From positions 1 through 38,741 of the IMG/VR virus record IMGVR_UViG_3300031514_000050: 38,741 nt of DNA; one strand, given 5' to 3'. Below are positions 1 to 10,900 of the stretch, piece after piece (the first letter of the stretch is position 1; each line of letters opens with the position of its first letter). The translations under genes and the position numbers were made by a program. The notes under the pieces are model-generated. The model saw only the letters and a program-made list of their open reading frames with translations. It ran no database searches and was not told the DNA's origin. The DNA is from a virus.

Positions 1-38
1 ATCCCGTGGCACTTGCACCTAATTGCATCATGAGGTGA
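1..38 (+). CDS. 3' end of an upstream gene (partial)
   Basis: The 42 bases before the tail fibre start probably contain the end of a preceding structural gene. Two frames are compatible: one closes with TGA at 31-33 and one with TGA at 36-38, either leaving only a few bases before the next ATG, the tight spacing seen elsewhere in this operon. Too little is present to choose or to identify the product. Confidence 0.3.
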   Translation, partial: PVALAPNCIMR

Positions 39-42
39 GCAG

Positions 43-1710
43 ATGGCCACACGTGGCGTATCAATGACGATTCATTATGTTGCTGTGGACGCCACCACCA
101 ACATGGGCAAGACCGGCGACGCGGCGAATCATACTTTGCGCTGGATTAAAGACGGGACTCCTCTTGTGCCCACGAACTCACCAGTAGAGGTCGATGCAAC
201 GAATTGTCCTGGAATCTACAAGCTGACACTTACTGCAAGTGAAACCGATTGCAATATTGGGACGTTGGGCGGCAAATCGTCGACGGCGAACGTGTCAATA
301 ATCCCAAAAACGATTGAGTTCGAGAGGCTTCCAGACGCTGCTCCTGGGGCCAGTGGCGGTGTGCCTGTAATCGGCCAGCCACCGCTTACTAATCTTGATG
401 CCGCCGTTAGCTCGCGCGCGGATGCAACATACTACACTTCAGCGCGTGCTGCGAAGCTCGACAATCTGGACGCCGCTGTGAGTACGCGTGCTACTGCAAG
501 CAGCGTCTGGGGCCACAGCAGCCGGTCGCTAACAACTGCCGTAGATGTAAACATGAGCCAGAGCCTGCCGAGCTCTCCGGGCGCCAATACGGTGGGCGAA
601 GCCTTAAAGTTTGCCGATACACGACTAGATGCTACGGTAAGCTCGCGGGCCACGGCTGCCAATGTGTGGGGGTACACTACGCGCGAACTTACTGGGCCTG
701 TCAACCTCAACATGGGCCAAGAGGCTCCTCCAAACCCGACAGCCAATACCGTCGGCGACGCAATCAAGTCTGCGGCACGGATGAGGTTTACTGAATCGGA
801 TGATGTTTATGCCTGGGCCGTGAATGCGTCAGGAGGTGGTGGCGGTACGGTTAACATTAACATGGATCAACTGCTTCCCACCAGCCCGACAAGTGGTACG
901 GTGGGCGAGGCTTTGAAGTTTGCAGATACACGGCTGGATGCTACGGTAGGCTCAAGAGCTACGGAGGCAGGAGTTTGGAATTATACGACCCGTACACTTA
1001 CCGGGACTGTAAACCTGAACATGAATCAGTCCGTCCCAGCAAGTCCGACAGCCAACACCGTTGGCGATTCTATGAAATCTGCGGCGCGGATTAGGTTTAC
1101 CGATTCAGATGATGTGTATGCCTGGGCTGTCAACGAGTCTGGCGGCGGTGGTGGAGGTGGCGGCAATGGTCCATATGCTGTTACCATTACAGTATATGAA
1201 GGCCAGACACCATTAGAGGGCGCCAGTGTACGATTGATGCTCGGTGCAGAAGATTATTCACTTGTGACAAATGCGTCTGGTCGGTGTACGTTTTATGTGG
1301 GGGCAGGAACCTGGCGATGGCGCGTTGCCAAGCCTGGATACATGGGCCAAAGCGCTACCGTTGCTATCAGTGAAGACAAACAGTTGAACGTTTCATTGGA
1401 GAAAGTGATTGTGTCGCCGAGTCCACCTGGTCAGACCACCGGTTATGCGATTGTTTATGACGAGCAAGGGGCAGTGGAGCCTGGTGTTACTGTTTACTGT
1501 CGCCTGGTACAGTTGAACGTTTATGGCGTTGTGGGAGATACGCAGCAGCGCAGCGCTCAATCGAATCAGCAAGGTGTTGTGGAGTTTCCTGGATTGGTCA
1601 AGGGAGCGACATATGCGTTTCGGCGTAGCAATGGAGTCGAGCGCATGTTGCGCGTGCCTCTGGATGCTGGGGACACAATTGAATTGCCGCCTTTGATGGG
1701 AGAGGAGTAG
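43..1710 (+). CDS. Tail fibre / baseplate-type structural protein with internal duplication
   Basis: A 555-residue modular virion protein, probably a tail fibre or appendage that contacts the host surface. Residues 1-90 look like the N-terminal beta domain common in phage tail proteins (a WIKDG...PGIYKLTLTA pattern). Residues 115-165 carry repeated LDAAVS(S/T)RA units. Residues about 167-264 and 270-367 are two near-identical copies of a module of about 103 residues, each with GEALKFADTRLDATV, an AAR.RFT.SDDVYAWAVN segment and a terminal poly-Gly linker. Residues 378-455 resemble a carboxypeptidase-regulatory-like beta-sandwich (GASVRL, NASGRCTFYV, AKPGYMG), and 466-550 may be a second one. 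The start follows GAGGTGAG with good spacing. The small downstream genes follow by 3 bp or less. The fibre role is inferred from architecture and position; receptor binding is not shown. Confidence 0.75.
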   Translation: MATRGVSMTIHYVAVDATTNMGKTGDAANHTLRWIKDGTPLVPTNSPVEVDATNCPGIYKLTLTASETDCNIGTLGGKSSTANVSIIPKTIEFERLPDAAPGASGGVPVIGQPPLTNLDAAVSSRADATYYTSARAAKLDNLDAAVSTRATASSVWGHSSRSLTTAVDVNMSQSLPSSPGANTVGEALKFADTRLDATVSSRATAANVWGYTTRELTGPVNLNMGQEAPPNPTANTVGDAIKSAARMRFTESDDVYAWAVNASGGGGGTVNINMDQLLPTSPTSGTVGEALKFADTRLDATVGSRATEAGVWNYTTRTLTGTVNLNMNQSVPASPTANTVGDSMKSAARIRFTDSDDVYAWAVNESGGGGGGGGNGPYAVTITVYEGQTPLEGASVRLMLGAEDYSLVTNASGRCTFYVGAGTWRWRVAKPGYMGQSATVAISEDKQLNVSLEKVIVSPSPPGQTTGYAIVYDEQGAVEPGVTVYCRLVQLNVYGVVGDTQQRSAQSNQQGVVEFPGLVKGATYAFRRSNGVERMLRVPLDAGDTIELPPLMGEE

Positions 1711-1713
1711 CAC

Positions 1714-1929
1714 ATGCCACTAGTTGATGGGCGATTGGTGAAGGCTGTAGGCGAAGCACGTGTATCCACGATTACGCCTAGCAATGCTTTGGCAGACCTC
1801 AGAACGGATTACGTGGCTGGGGATGTGGACACCCCTGCCGAGGTAGCAGCGGCTATCAATGCGACCAACACGCGGATAAATCAAGTGCTTGCGGTATTGC
1901 GCGAGCACAAAATCATACAGGAGTCTTGA
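1714..1929 (+). CDS. Small conserved phage structural-module protein
   Basis: A 71-residue protein of unknown function between the fibre gene and the next virion gene. GAGGAG lies just upstream of the ATG and overlaps the end of the fibre gene, so translation is likely coupled. The C-terminal part (AAAINATNTRINQVLAVLREHKII) reads as a helix and possible short coiled coil, as in small trimeric appendage or chaperone-like proteins beside fibre genes. No catalytic residue or membrane segment is visible. Confidence 0.65.
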   Translation: MPLVDGRLVKAVGEARVSTITPSNALADLRTDYVAGDVDTPAEVAAAINATNTRINQVLAVLREHKIIQES

Positions 1930-1931
1930 AG

Positions 1932-2657
1932 ATGAGAATAAGGAGCTATGCCGACCTCGACCTCATTCGGGGCGAGCAGCGAATGGCCCAGTTGCAGGCG
2001 GAAGAAGAAGCCAGGCGTCGGCAGACGACTCCGTGGCTTTATCCTTCACCGCCCACCACTTTGCCTGGTGGTGTACCGAATCCGGCGGTTTACAGGACTC
2101 CCGGCGCGTTTGCCCAGGCGCTGTTTACACATGCGGCACAGAAGCAGGAAGAGGCCCGGCAGGCCAATTTGCAGCGTTACCAGGAGATTCTGAGCGGCTA
2201 TCAGGGGCTTAAACAGGAGGCGATGGGGCTTGTGCAAGGGCTGGGGGCCGCCCAGCAGGCAGAATTGGCCCGGCGGTTTGGTGGGATTGAAAGCCAGGCA
2301 TACCAGGAGCTTGTAAATCGAGGGCTAGCGAAGTCCACTGTGTGGCCGACGGTTCAGGCGGGAATCGGCAGGCAGTACGGATACGCACTGGCCAATCTGG
2401 CTGAGCAGATGGCGCGTGAAAGGCTGGGGGTGTTGACTGGACTGGGGGGTGCACAGCTTCAGTTCATGGAGCGTAGGGCAGATGAGTATCCCGACATCAA
2501 CACGCTGTTGCAACTGGCGCAGATGTTGGGGTTCGGCCAGGGTGCGTTGGGTGGTGGCCCGGTAATGGGGCGTCCAATATGGATGGCTCCGCAGCAGATT
2601 GGTATGCAAGTACCGGCCTTGGCATGGGGGCCGTTTGGAATGATGCAGAGGTGCTGA
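1932..2657 (+). CDS. Small virion-associated protein (possible internal virion protein)
   Basis: A 241-residue protein. An upstream TTG at 1926 is possible, but the ATG at 1932 is preferred because AGGAG at 1919-1923 sits 8 bases before it. Residues 1-40 are charged and helical; 40-65 are Pro-rich; 70-175 are Ala/Gln-rich helices (AQKQEEARQANLQRY, GLGAAQQAELARRFGG); the C-terminus is Gly/Met/Pro-rich with several short hydrophobic stretches. It sits directly before the coiled-coil and giant proteins, the place where podoviruses encode small internal core proteins such as the T7 gp14 type. That role is inferred from position and composition only. Confidence 0.65.
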   Translation: MRIRSYADLDLIRGEQRMAQLQAEEEARRRQTTPWLYPSPPTTLPGGVPNPAVYRTPGAFAQALFTHAAQKQEEARQANLQRYQEILSGYQGLKQEAMGLVQGLGAAQQAELARRFGGIESQAYQELVNRGLAKSTVWPTVQAGIGRQYGYALANLAEQMARERLGVLTGLGGAQLQFMERRADEYPDINTLLQLAQMLGFGQGALGGGPVMGRPIWMAPQQIGMQVPALAWGPFGMMQRC

Positions 2658-2660
2658 GCG

Positions 2661-4910
2661 ATGCCTATAGTTGTGCGACATGATGTTTCGCCGTTGTTTG
2701 CTGGTTATGCGGCTTATCGGGCCGGTGAAGCGCGCGGTGCTGTGGAGATGGCACAGCACATGCAACGGATGGCATTGGAGCGCGAAAAGCTTGAGAGGGC
2801 CAATGCGCTTGAGATGCTGCGGTTGGCGATGGAACATCAAATGCAGCAGCAGATGATGCCGCTGCGATTTATGGAGGCGATGCAGCGCAACATTGCACTT
2901 GAGCAAGCGCAGCGACGGCTTGGGCTGCAAGAGAAAGAACATGAGTTGAGGGTTGCGGCTTTTGAGCGTGCCCCGGAATTGATGGAAAGGGAGCACCAGC
3001 AGCGGCTGGAACTGTCGGAGAGGGAGCACCAACAGCGACTGGAATTACAGAGAGCGAAAGAGGCGTGGGAGCGGGAACAGCTTCGCAGGCGGCAGGAATG
3101 GGAGTTCATATCCGAACAGCACAAGCGGATCAGCCAATGGGCACTTGACAAATTGAATCGGCTTATCCCTGAACATCAGACCCAGGCAAGGAGCAGGCTT
3201 GCGAGGCTTGACCAAGTGGTGGCGAGAGGAGACTTGTCAGCCGAGCAGAAGGTGCAGCTCATGAATCAGATTGTGGCCGAAATAGATGCTTTGCCGGAGA
3301 TTGACCCGCGACAATTGGCTCAACGAGCGCTTGAGAATAACACTGCTGTTGACCCGGATACTGAACAAAAGTACTTCGTTACAGAGCGGAACGGCCGTCC
3401 GTATGTGCAACCGCTTTCTCCGAATATTGAGGCAGAAGCTAAAACATACGAGGCGCGTCTCAAGCAGTGGGAGGCTATGGAGAGAGCCTTGAGAGCACAA
3501 ATAGAGCATCGAAGAAAAATGATACAGGATGCAACGAGGGAAGGCGAAGACACGACTGCGTTGAAAGCGGCCTTGGAAGAACTGGAAGTTAAGTGGTTTG
3601 ACCATTTCAGTAACATTCCAGAGTCACCAGAGTTTACTAGGTTTAAGGAGGCTCAGCGACGGTCTGAACAACCGCAGCCGTCGCCCAAGCCGACCGAATC
3701 CAGGCCGCCTGTAGAGCAACCCACACCGCCGCCGCCACCACCAGAGCCAGAATTGTCGCTAGAAGAGAAGGTTAAGGCGGCATACGAGGCGATAAAGTCT
3801 AGTCCAGTTCAGATACCAGATGCACCCACTGAGCAGCAGTTGGCTGCTATGTCGCCTGGCGAATTGAGCAATGCAATGCAACCGCTGGCAGATGCTATAG
3901 GGAAACTGGTGGACCAGAAAAAGGCGCTCAATAAGGCCGAGCTTGAGAGGGACATCTACAATGCAGGTTTTAAAGACGTAGAAGCTCGCGCCAGTGCTGT
4001 GGAGGAGCAGTATCGGAAAATACAAAGGCACTTGGACATTGCAAGCGAGATGGAACGCGCGCGCAAGCAGGCTATGGAAGCGCGAAATAGAGGGGACACG
4101 CGGCAGGCGGCCAACTACATGACGCAGTTTTACGCTTTGGCTCAAAGGCGGAATCAGTCGCTTCTTGAGCCGAGGCTTTCACCGGATGCTTCGGTGCGCG
4201 AATTCGCCGAAGCCCATTTGAGAGGTTTGATAGCTGGCCGAATGCCGACCAGCATCAAGGAGTTCGCGCAAAAGAAGTATTGGGAACATTTGCAAAAGGC
4301 GGATATTCCTTCGCACTATGAGAAAGACGCTTACAACCTGCTTACAGGGAATGTCGAATCACTGAGGCGTAGCGATGCAGCAGAGCTATTGCAGTGGGCG
4401 AATAAGCAACGACGAGATACTGGTGGACGTACAAGAGAAGCGCTGGAAGCTTTGGCTGCTGCGGCTCGCAATTTTCTGTCTACTATTGATTCTTATGCGG
4501 ACGTATCTGACCTTGCGAAAAAGCCTTCTTCTTGGACGCCTGCGGATTATGCAAAAGTAGCAATAGCTGTTGACAATTTGCGACTAGACGAAAATGACCC
4601 CCGTCGGCGGGCTGTGGCCGATTATGAGGCTAAGCGCATCATTCCTTCTTTGGAAAAGCTTGCGAAGGTTGCGCCAGCCGCAGGGGAATCAGCAGACGTG
4701 GAAAGGTCTTTGAAGCGTCTTGCTGATTGTCTCATGTATCGAGTTGCAATGCCGGAACCAGAATTGGAGTTGCTGCGCAGCTACAACAAGAGGCTGTTGC
4801 GTTTTGCACATCAGTCGGCCCAAGAGTATTTACCTGACGTACATGCCTTGCAGGCGGCTATCAACGTGGTGGGAGACCTCGCGCGATGGCAATGGGCAGT
4901 AATGAGATAG
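2661..4910 (+). CDS. Coiled-coil internal virion protein
   Basis: A 749-residue, strongly helical, Glu/Gln/Arg-rich protein. Residues about 25-170 form a long coiled-coil-like stretch with internal repeats (two successive REHQQRLEL units). Residues 335-365 are a Pro/Gln-rich linker, and 370-749 are again alpha-helical with heptad-like patterns. The start follows GAGG about 9 bases upstream. The end overlaps the giant gene by 25 bp, suggesting translational coupling and matched stoichiometry. By position and composition it resembles the middle member of a podoviral ejection-protein set (14/15/16 type). No enzymatic motif was seen. Confidence 0.7.
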   Translation: MPIVVRHDVSPLFAGYAAYRAGEARGAVEMAQHMQRMALEREKLERANALEMLRLAMEHQMQQQMMPLRFMEAMQRNIALEQAQRRLGLQEKEHELRVAAFERAPELMEREHQQRLELSEREHQQRLELQRAKEAWEREQLRRRQEWEFISEQHKRISQWALDKLNRLIPEHQTQARSRLARLDQVVARGDLSAEQKVQLMNQIVAEIDALPEIDPRQLAQRALENNTAVDPDTEQKYFVTERNGRPYVQPLSPNIEAEAKTYEARLKQWEAMERALRAQIEHRRKMIQDATREGEDTTALKAALEELEVKWFDHFSNIPESPEFTRFKEAQRRSEQPQPSPKPTESRPPVEQPTPPPPPPEPELSLEEKVKAAYEAIKSSPVQIPDAPTEQQLAAMSPGELSNAMQPLADAIGKLVDQKKALNKAELERDIYNAGFKDVEARASAVEEQYRKIQRHLDIASEMERARKQAMEARNRGDTRQAANYMTQFYALAQRRNQSLLEPRLSPDASVREFAEAHLRGLIAGRMPTSIKEFAQKKYWEHLQKADIPSHYEKDAYNLLTGNVESLRRSDAAELLQWANKQRRDTGGRTREALEALAAAARNFLSTIDSYADVSDLAKKPSSWTPADYAKVAIAVDNLRLDENDPRRRAVADYEAKRIIPSLEKLAKVAPAAGESADVERSLKRLADCLMYRVAMPEPELELLRSYNKRLLRFAHQSAQEYLPDVHALQAAINVVGDLARWQWAVMR

Positions 4911-7900
4911 AGCGGTTGTTCGAGTCATTCAAAGCGATTGAGCCTATACGGCACGACGATTGGCTTTATGAAGCCGAGATGCCGGAACCCTTTGCCGAAG
5001 AGCCGAAGCCCGCGCGGGAGACTGAGTTTGACTTGTCTCGATATGGGTTAGGCCGGATTCGCGTTCCGCTGCCGGAACCAGACCCCTCTTTGAGGCATCA
5101 ATTGCCCAAGCTTCCCACCCTGAGTCCATACAAGCTTTCTGAAGAAGAGGTGCGAAGCTGGGTATCGGAAAGGGCCAAATACGAGCCAAATGCAGGCGGA
5201 TTGCAAAATGCGTTGATTGCTCATTTGGAAGCGCAAAGGGAGGGAGAGCAGCGGCGATGGAAAGGTCCACGGGGCGAGAAGCTGCCTGAAACCCCGGAAG
5301 AGTTGAGCAGGCAGATTGGTACTTTTCTTTTCGATACTGCCGCTCGGTCTTCGCCGGAACACTTGCACGGGATGGATATAGACCGGCTAGTCGCCGAGAG
5401 ATTTGCCCCGGCAATCGACTATGTGGCACGGAAGCACAACTTGCAATTGGGTGAAATGAAGTTTTCGTCGAAGGAGTTGCGGCAGCGCCTTCGGCAATTG
5501 TCTCTGTATGGCTACCGCGGGCGGTTGTTTGCGCAGGAAGTCATAAATACTGCCAACACGACTGCCCGTCGGCGTCTGGCGGAAAATGCTGCTGACCTGC
5601 TGCGCGAGGCTACCGATGAAGCGCGGGCCGCATTCTGGATGGGGGTTCAGTTTGGTGCTGAGAGTTACTACCGAAAAGATGATGTGGCAGGCGAGCTGAA
5701 GGAACTGTACATTGGGCCTTGGGAAGCAATAAGCAGGTCTGGCTACAACCTTCTGTGGGGGCGCTCAGACGACCAGTTGTCTGCGCAGTTGAAACAGGCA
5801 GCCGACTATCTTTACAAGTCCAAAAGTGTAGAGGGGTTGCCCTGGTGGGGCACCTTTGCGTGGCAATCACAACAAGTGCTGTCAGACTTGATTCCGATAA
5901 CTTTGGCCGTTTACGCCGGTGGAGCAGCCGGGGCCGCTGTAGGCGAATCCCTTGCTGGCGGTGGGGCCGCTTTGACGGTCGCAAAAGGAGCACCGCTTGC
6001 GGTCAGGGCTGCAACAACAGCAGGCCAATTTCTCGGTTTGCGGCTTACGACGGGTCTAGTCCAGCAAGAAGACGTAGCGCGGGGGTTGATTGCCGAGGGC
6101 GTAGACCAGCGAACTGCGTTCTGGGCGGGGGCGGCAGCAGCAACGCTGGATTCTGTCATTGAGTTGTGGTTGCCGTTGCCTGGGTCGGAGCGACTGGCTG
6201 TTGCGAAGACTATAAAGGGTGCGTTTCTCAACGGAGTGAAACAGTTTGGAGTGGATTTCGCGACAGAGTCTGCGGAAGAATTGCTGCAAGGCATTTCGCA
6301 AACCATTGCCGAGCACTTTGCGCGCAGATTGAGCGGTGTACCCGACCGTGGGCTTGCTACTGAGTTGTATGAGTCGGTGCGTGATACGACAAAGGTACTG
6401 CCGTCATTGGCTTTTGCGATACTGCCTACGCAAGTTCCTCGCCTTGTTGGCGATGCAGCATTGCAGCGCGCGGTTCTCAAACACCGTCAAGCATGGCAGT
6501 GGTTTACTGACCAGTCAGTGATGCCGACGGTCGAAGAGGTCAGAGCGAAAGGCATTCCTGTCGAAAATGAAGCCCAAGTTGCAGAGCTTTGGCAGAAGCG
6601 CGAACTGATTGGGCACCTTATCAACAGTCCAGAAAGCTTCCAGAATGTTGCCGTTCCGATGAAGCTTGATGCGCCGGTGGAGTATCGGCGCAATGGCAAG
6701 GTCGAAAAGCATCGACTTGGAGACCTGGCGCAGCAAGTCTGGGATAGTCTTCCTGTGCCAGACCGAGGCTGGTACGCGCCGACGGAATACATTTCCAAGT
6801 CATGGAATGACCTGCCCAAGGATATTCAACAGCGGCTTGCGTGGGTATTTTTCCCCGCGTTGAGGGGCAATGCCGATTACATGGTGATGCCGGGCGAAGA
6901 AGCGGCGGAGGCACCTGCTGAAGCAGCGCCAGAAGCGCCGCAACCACCGGCGCCGCAACAGCCACAGGAGGTGCCGCAGCAACCACCAACTCAGCCAGTA
7001 CCAGTTGAGGAGCAACCGCCGGCTCAGCCGGTACCAGTCGGGGAAGCGCCACCGCAGCAACCACCAGCCCAGCCGGTCGAGCCGATTACCGAAGAAGAGG
7101 CCAAGGGTACGCAAATCGACCCTGACTTTGTGTCCCCCGTACAGCCGCCGCCTGCCCAACCTGTAGAGCCGCAAGAGCAGCGATGGGTGCTCACGGCTCA
7201 CGGCCCGTTCACACAGGAGCAGATGAACTGGTTTCAGGAACACCAATATTCACTGAGAGACGTTCCTGCCCTGGTGGAGTTGGCCAAAAAGACCGTTGTG
7301 TTCCAAGGCCCATCTCTGGTCAGCTTGTATGACTATGCTCGCCAGAACCTGGCTGCCGGTGTAGAAACAGGCCGGATAGCCAGGAACTGGGTTTCCAAAT
7401 CGCCATTGCGTGACCTTGAACTTCCAACTGTGGAAGCGTATGTCCGTGCGGTGCAGTGGGATATTGATACGAAGCCCTGGCAAGAGTGGAAACTGAGCCG
7501 TTACGTTGCAGTGCAGAACGTGGCTGGCTGGGCGGCTGACGTGCCAGTCAGCGGCCCGCACGACAACCTTTTCGGCCTTATCCGTGCCGTCTATGAGGAA
7601 ACCCCAGAGCGCTTTCGCACCCCGGAATCCCTTGTACACAATCCGCAAATTGTGGAAGTGGCGCGAACGTATCCCATTCCGTTTAAATACCTCGAACCCG
7701 TTGTCAGAGCCAGCGTGGCTGCCCTGGAAGCCAAGTGGGCGGTTGCTGCTGGAAAGCCATACCGGAAAGAAGACTTTGGCGAGGGCGGTAAGGCCATAAA
7801 AGATTTGGAGGACAGGCTTACCGAGCAAGCACACGACCTAATTGTACCCAAAGAAGCCGTCCATTCGCTTCTGGCGATGGATATGGTGTTTGCCATTTTA

Positions 7901-10900
7901 GAGGAATCATTGCCAGGATTCTGGAAGGCTGTTAAAGAAGCCGTAGCAGAGGCTCCGCTGGACTTGTCTGTACAAGAACTTGCCCAACACATTCAAGGTC
8001 GAATCGCAGAAAACAACCAATTGGCCCCATTCTTCGAGGGCGAACCTGATTTGCTCGAAAGGGTTGCGAGGTTCGCTGCGGACGTACCTCTGCATTTGGC
8101 GCTCTCGCCAGAGATGCGGGTGCGAAAGCCCTTGTGGCTTGAAGCGGATCAGGCGCTCACGTTGTTGCGCACTATGCTTGGCAGCGCAGCGAAGGCGAAC
8201 AATCCTGCATTTCAGCCACTATCGGTTCGCCACGAATCGCTGACGACTTTGAATCGTGTGATTGGCGCGGTCAGACTTTCAGAGCCTGTTAAGACCGCGA
8301 CAGTGTTGACGACAGTTCTGAACAGCGCTTACCAGGACACGAAGGAGGCCAAAAAAGCTGTCAATGCTGCGCTCAGTGAAATGTCCCCGAAAGACCGGGA
8401 GGCCCTGGAACCGGTTCGCAACGTGCTGGTGGCGGCTTTTCCTTACTTGGTGAAGACCCAGGAGCCACCTAAACAAACCGTTTTCGTCGAGCCGTTGAAA
8501 ACCCTGCCATTGGAGAATGTTTCGCCCGCGCTGATTCAACGGGAATTGTCATATTGGGCGTACTGGGCAGGCATTATGTCAGAGAAACCCCCTGCCGCAC
8601 CTGAGGCCCCGCCCCCTGCTGCGCCACCGTCTGCCCCTGCGCCGCCTGCCCCCCCCCCTACTCCGCCTGCTGCGCCGGAGGCCTCCGCTGCTCCGCCTGC
8701 TGCCCCCCCACAGCAATCGCTGACGGTTCCGGAGCCGGTGAGCGACCCGGCGGATATGAACTCTTACACTGACCCATCTTCTCGGCGTGTACGGTTGCCC
8801 AATGGGGGAAAACAACTTGAGGTATTGGATACGATTGAGCAATGCCAGGCAGTTCGCGGACCAGCAATAGTCAAGACAGAGTTGTTGAGCATCGACCCAG
8901 GGAAGTTCCAGTACAAGCGCGAAGCCAACAAAGTCACGGGGATTGTCAATACGAATGTGCTGGACTTGTCTTGGAACGAGGCCCTGGCCGGGATTATCCA
9001 CGTCTGGTTCGATCCGCAGTCCAACAAGGTTTATGTGATAAACGGCCATCATCGTTACCAAATAGCCTTGAAAAGTGGAGTTCCCCATGTAACGTGCTAT
9101 TTCCTGGACGCCGCTAATGAACAAGAGGCACGCCAGTCCGGGGCGCTGGTAAACATCGCAGAGGGCCACGGCGACGTAATGGATGCCGCCGTGTTCTTGC
9201 GGGAGATGCGTAGAGGGAACGAAGACCTGCGGGAGCTGCTGGCCAAACACAACGTGTCTGTGAAGGAGGAGGAGAAGCTGGCCTACTTGGGGCTGGGCCT
9301 GGCAATGCTTGCGGAGCCGCTGTGGAAACGATACGTTGACGGGGAAATCAGCGCTACGTTGGGTGGAATTGTTGGCAATGAGCTATCCGATGACCCGGAG
9401 TTGCAAAAGGACGCGATACACTACGGCAAGCAATTCAGATCGGAAGAAGAGATTAGGGAGTTATGCAAACTTGTTCGGGACACAAAAACCAAGCACAAGG
9501 AAAGGACGCTATTTGGCGAAGTGGAAATTGCCGACAGTTTGCTTCCCTGGATTATCAGGGTGCGCAGTGCGGTGCGCAAGGAGTTGAACGATCGCATCAA
9601 GGCTTTAAGGGTTGCCAGCAAGGAGAAGTTGGCAGAACCTCTCGAACAACTTGGGAACGTGATATTTACCGACAAGAACCTGAGTGAACTTCAAAAATTG
9701 ATTGGGATTCGGGAGTATTTTCTTCAGTTTCAGAACTACAAAGGGAAGGTGGCAGATGCAATCAAAGAACTCGCGGAGCAGGCGGAAAAAACAAAACGCA
9801 TTGATGCGAAGAAGGCGTTTGAAACGATTCAAGAGGCGATATTGCAAGAACTTGATTTCCAATCGGGACAAGCTACTGCGCGACTTGGGGAATTACCAAA
9901 AAGTCCTGATGGAACTCTACCTTCCTCCAACACACTTCTCTCTGTGAATCCTGGGCAGTTAGGGCCGGTTTTTCCAAATCCGATTGCCACCTATGTGCAA
10001 CCAGCGTCGCGTCAAGAGTTTTTGAAGCGGATCAGGCTGCCAGAGTTCCGCCAGGCGGCCAAAGATTGCTGGGAAGGCCGCAACGGCGTTTGGCGATTGA
10101 TGAGGGCGATTCAGGAATACACGGGGGCGGAATTGCTCATCAGCAGAACGCAACTGTCCAGAGTAAGAGAAGGTCGCAAGCCGGCAGCGGGGATGTACAA
10201 GCCGCACCTGGCTATCAGTGCAGGGTATGAACCTGACAGCATCCACGAGCAAGTGCATGCGCTATTTGAGATTATGCTTTCTTCCCTGCCTTATAATGCA
10301 GAAGTGGAGGTAATGAGCATTCTTGCCGAACACGGGCCAGGAGTGCTTGACGCGATAAACCGAAAAATCAACGATTCAGAAAAGATTCGCTTGGAAGCCA
10401 TTGCTGAGGTAGCAACCGCTTTTATCACTGGACGTTTGCGAAGCAAGGAGTTCTGGAAACATGCCGGGAACATAATTAGAAGACTTCAAGCGGTAGACCA
10501 CCCTTACGTCAAGCAAATGCTGGACGTGATGTTTGATTCCTGGAACATCTACCACTACCTGGCGCGACTGTCGAACGACACCAAGATGGAATTGGTGCGA
10601 AAAGACGAGCGTCGGCCCTCCGACTGGCGAAAGGCGGCCTGGACGGCCTTGATGAATGTGGTCGGCCGGCGTGTAGGGTACATATACTATCTGCGTCGGC
10701 TGAAACAAGTAGTTTACAATTCTCGGCGGTGGGCATCGACCGAGGAAACTGCCAGACAGTTGTGGAAGAGAGTACATGCCTTCATCGACAGCCTTCATGG
10801 CACAGAAGCGGATGTGAAGCTGACGACGCAGTTGACCAGTTATGCCCCCCACATGGCTGGCAGGTGGATGGTGGAATCAGGCCCGATTGCCCTCTACCTG

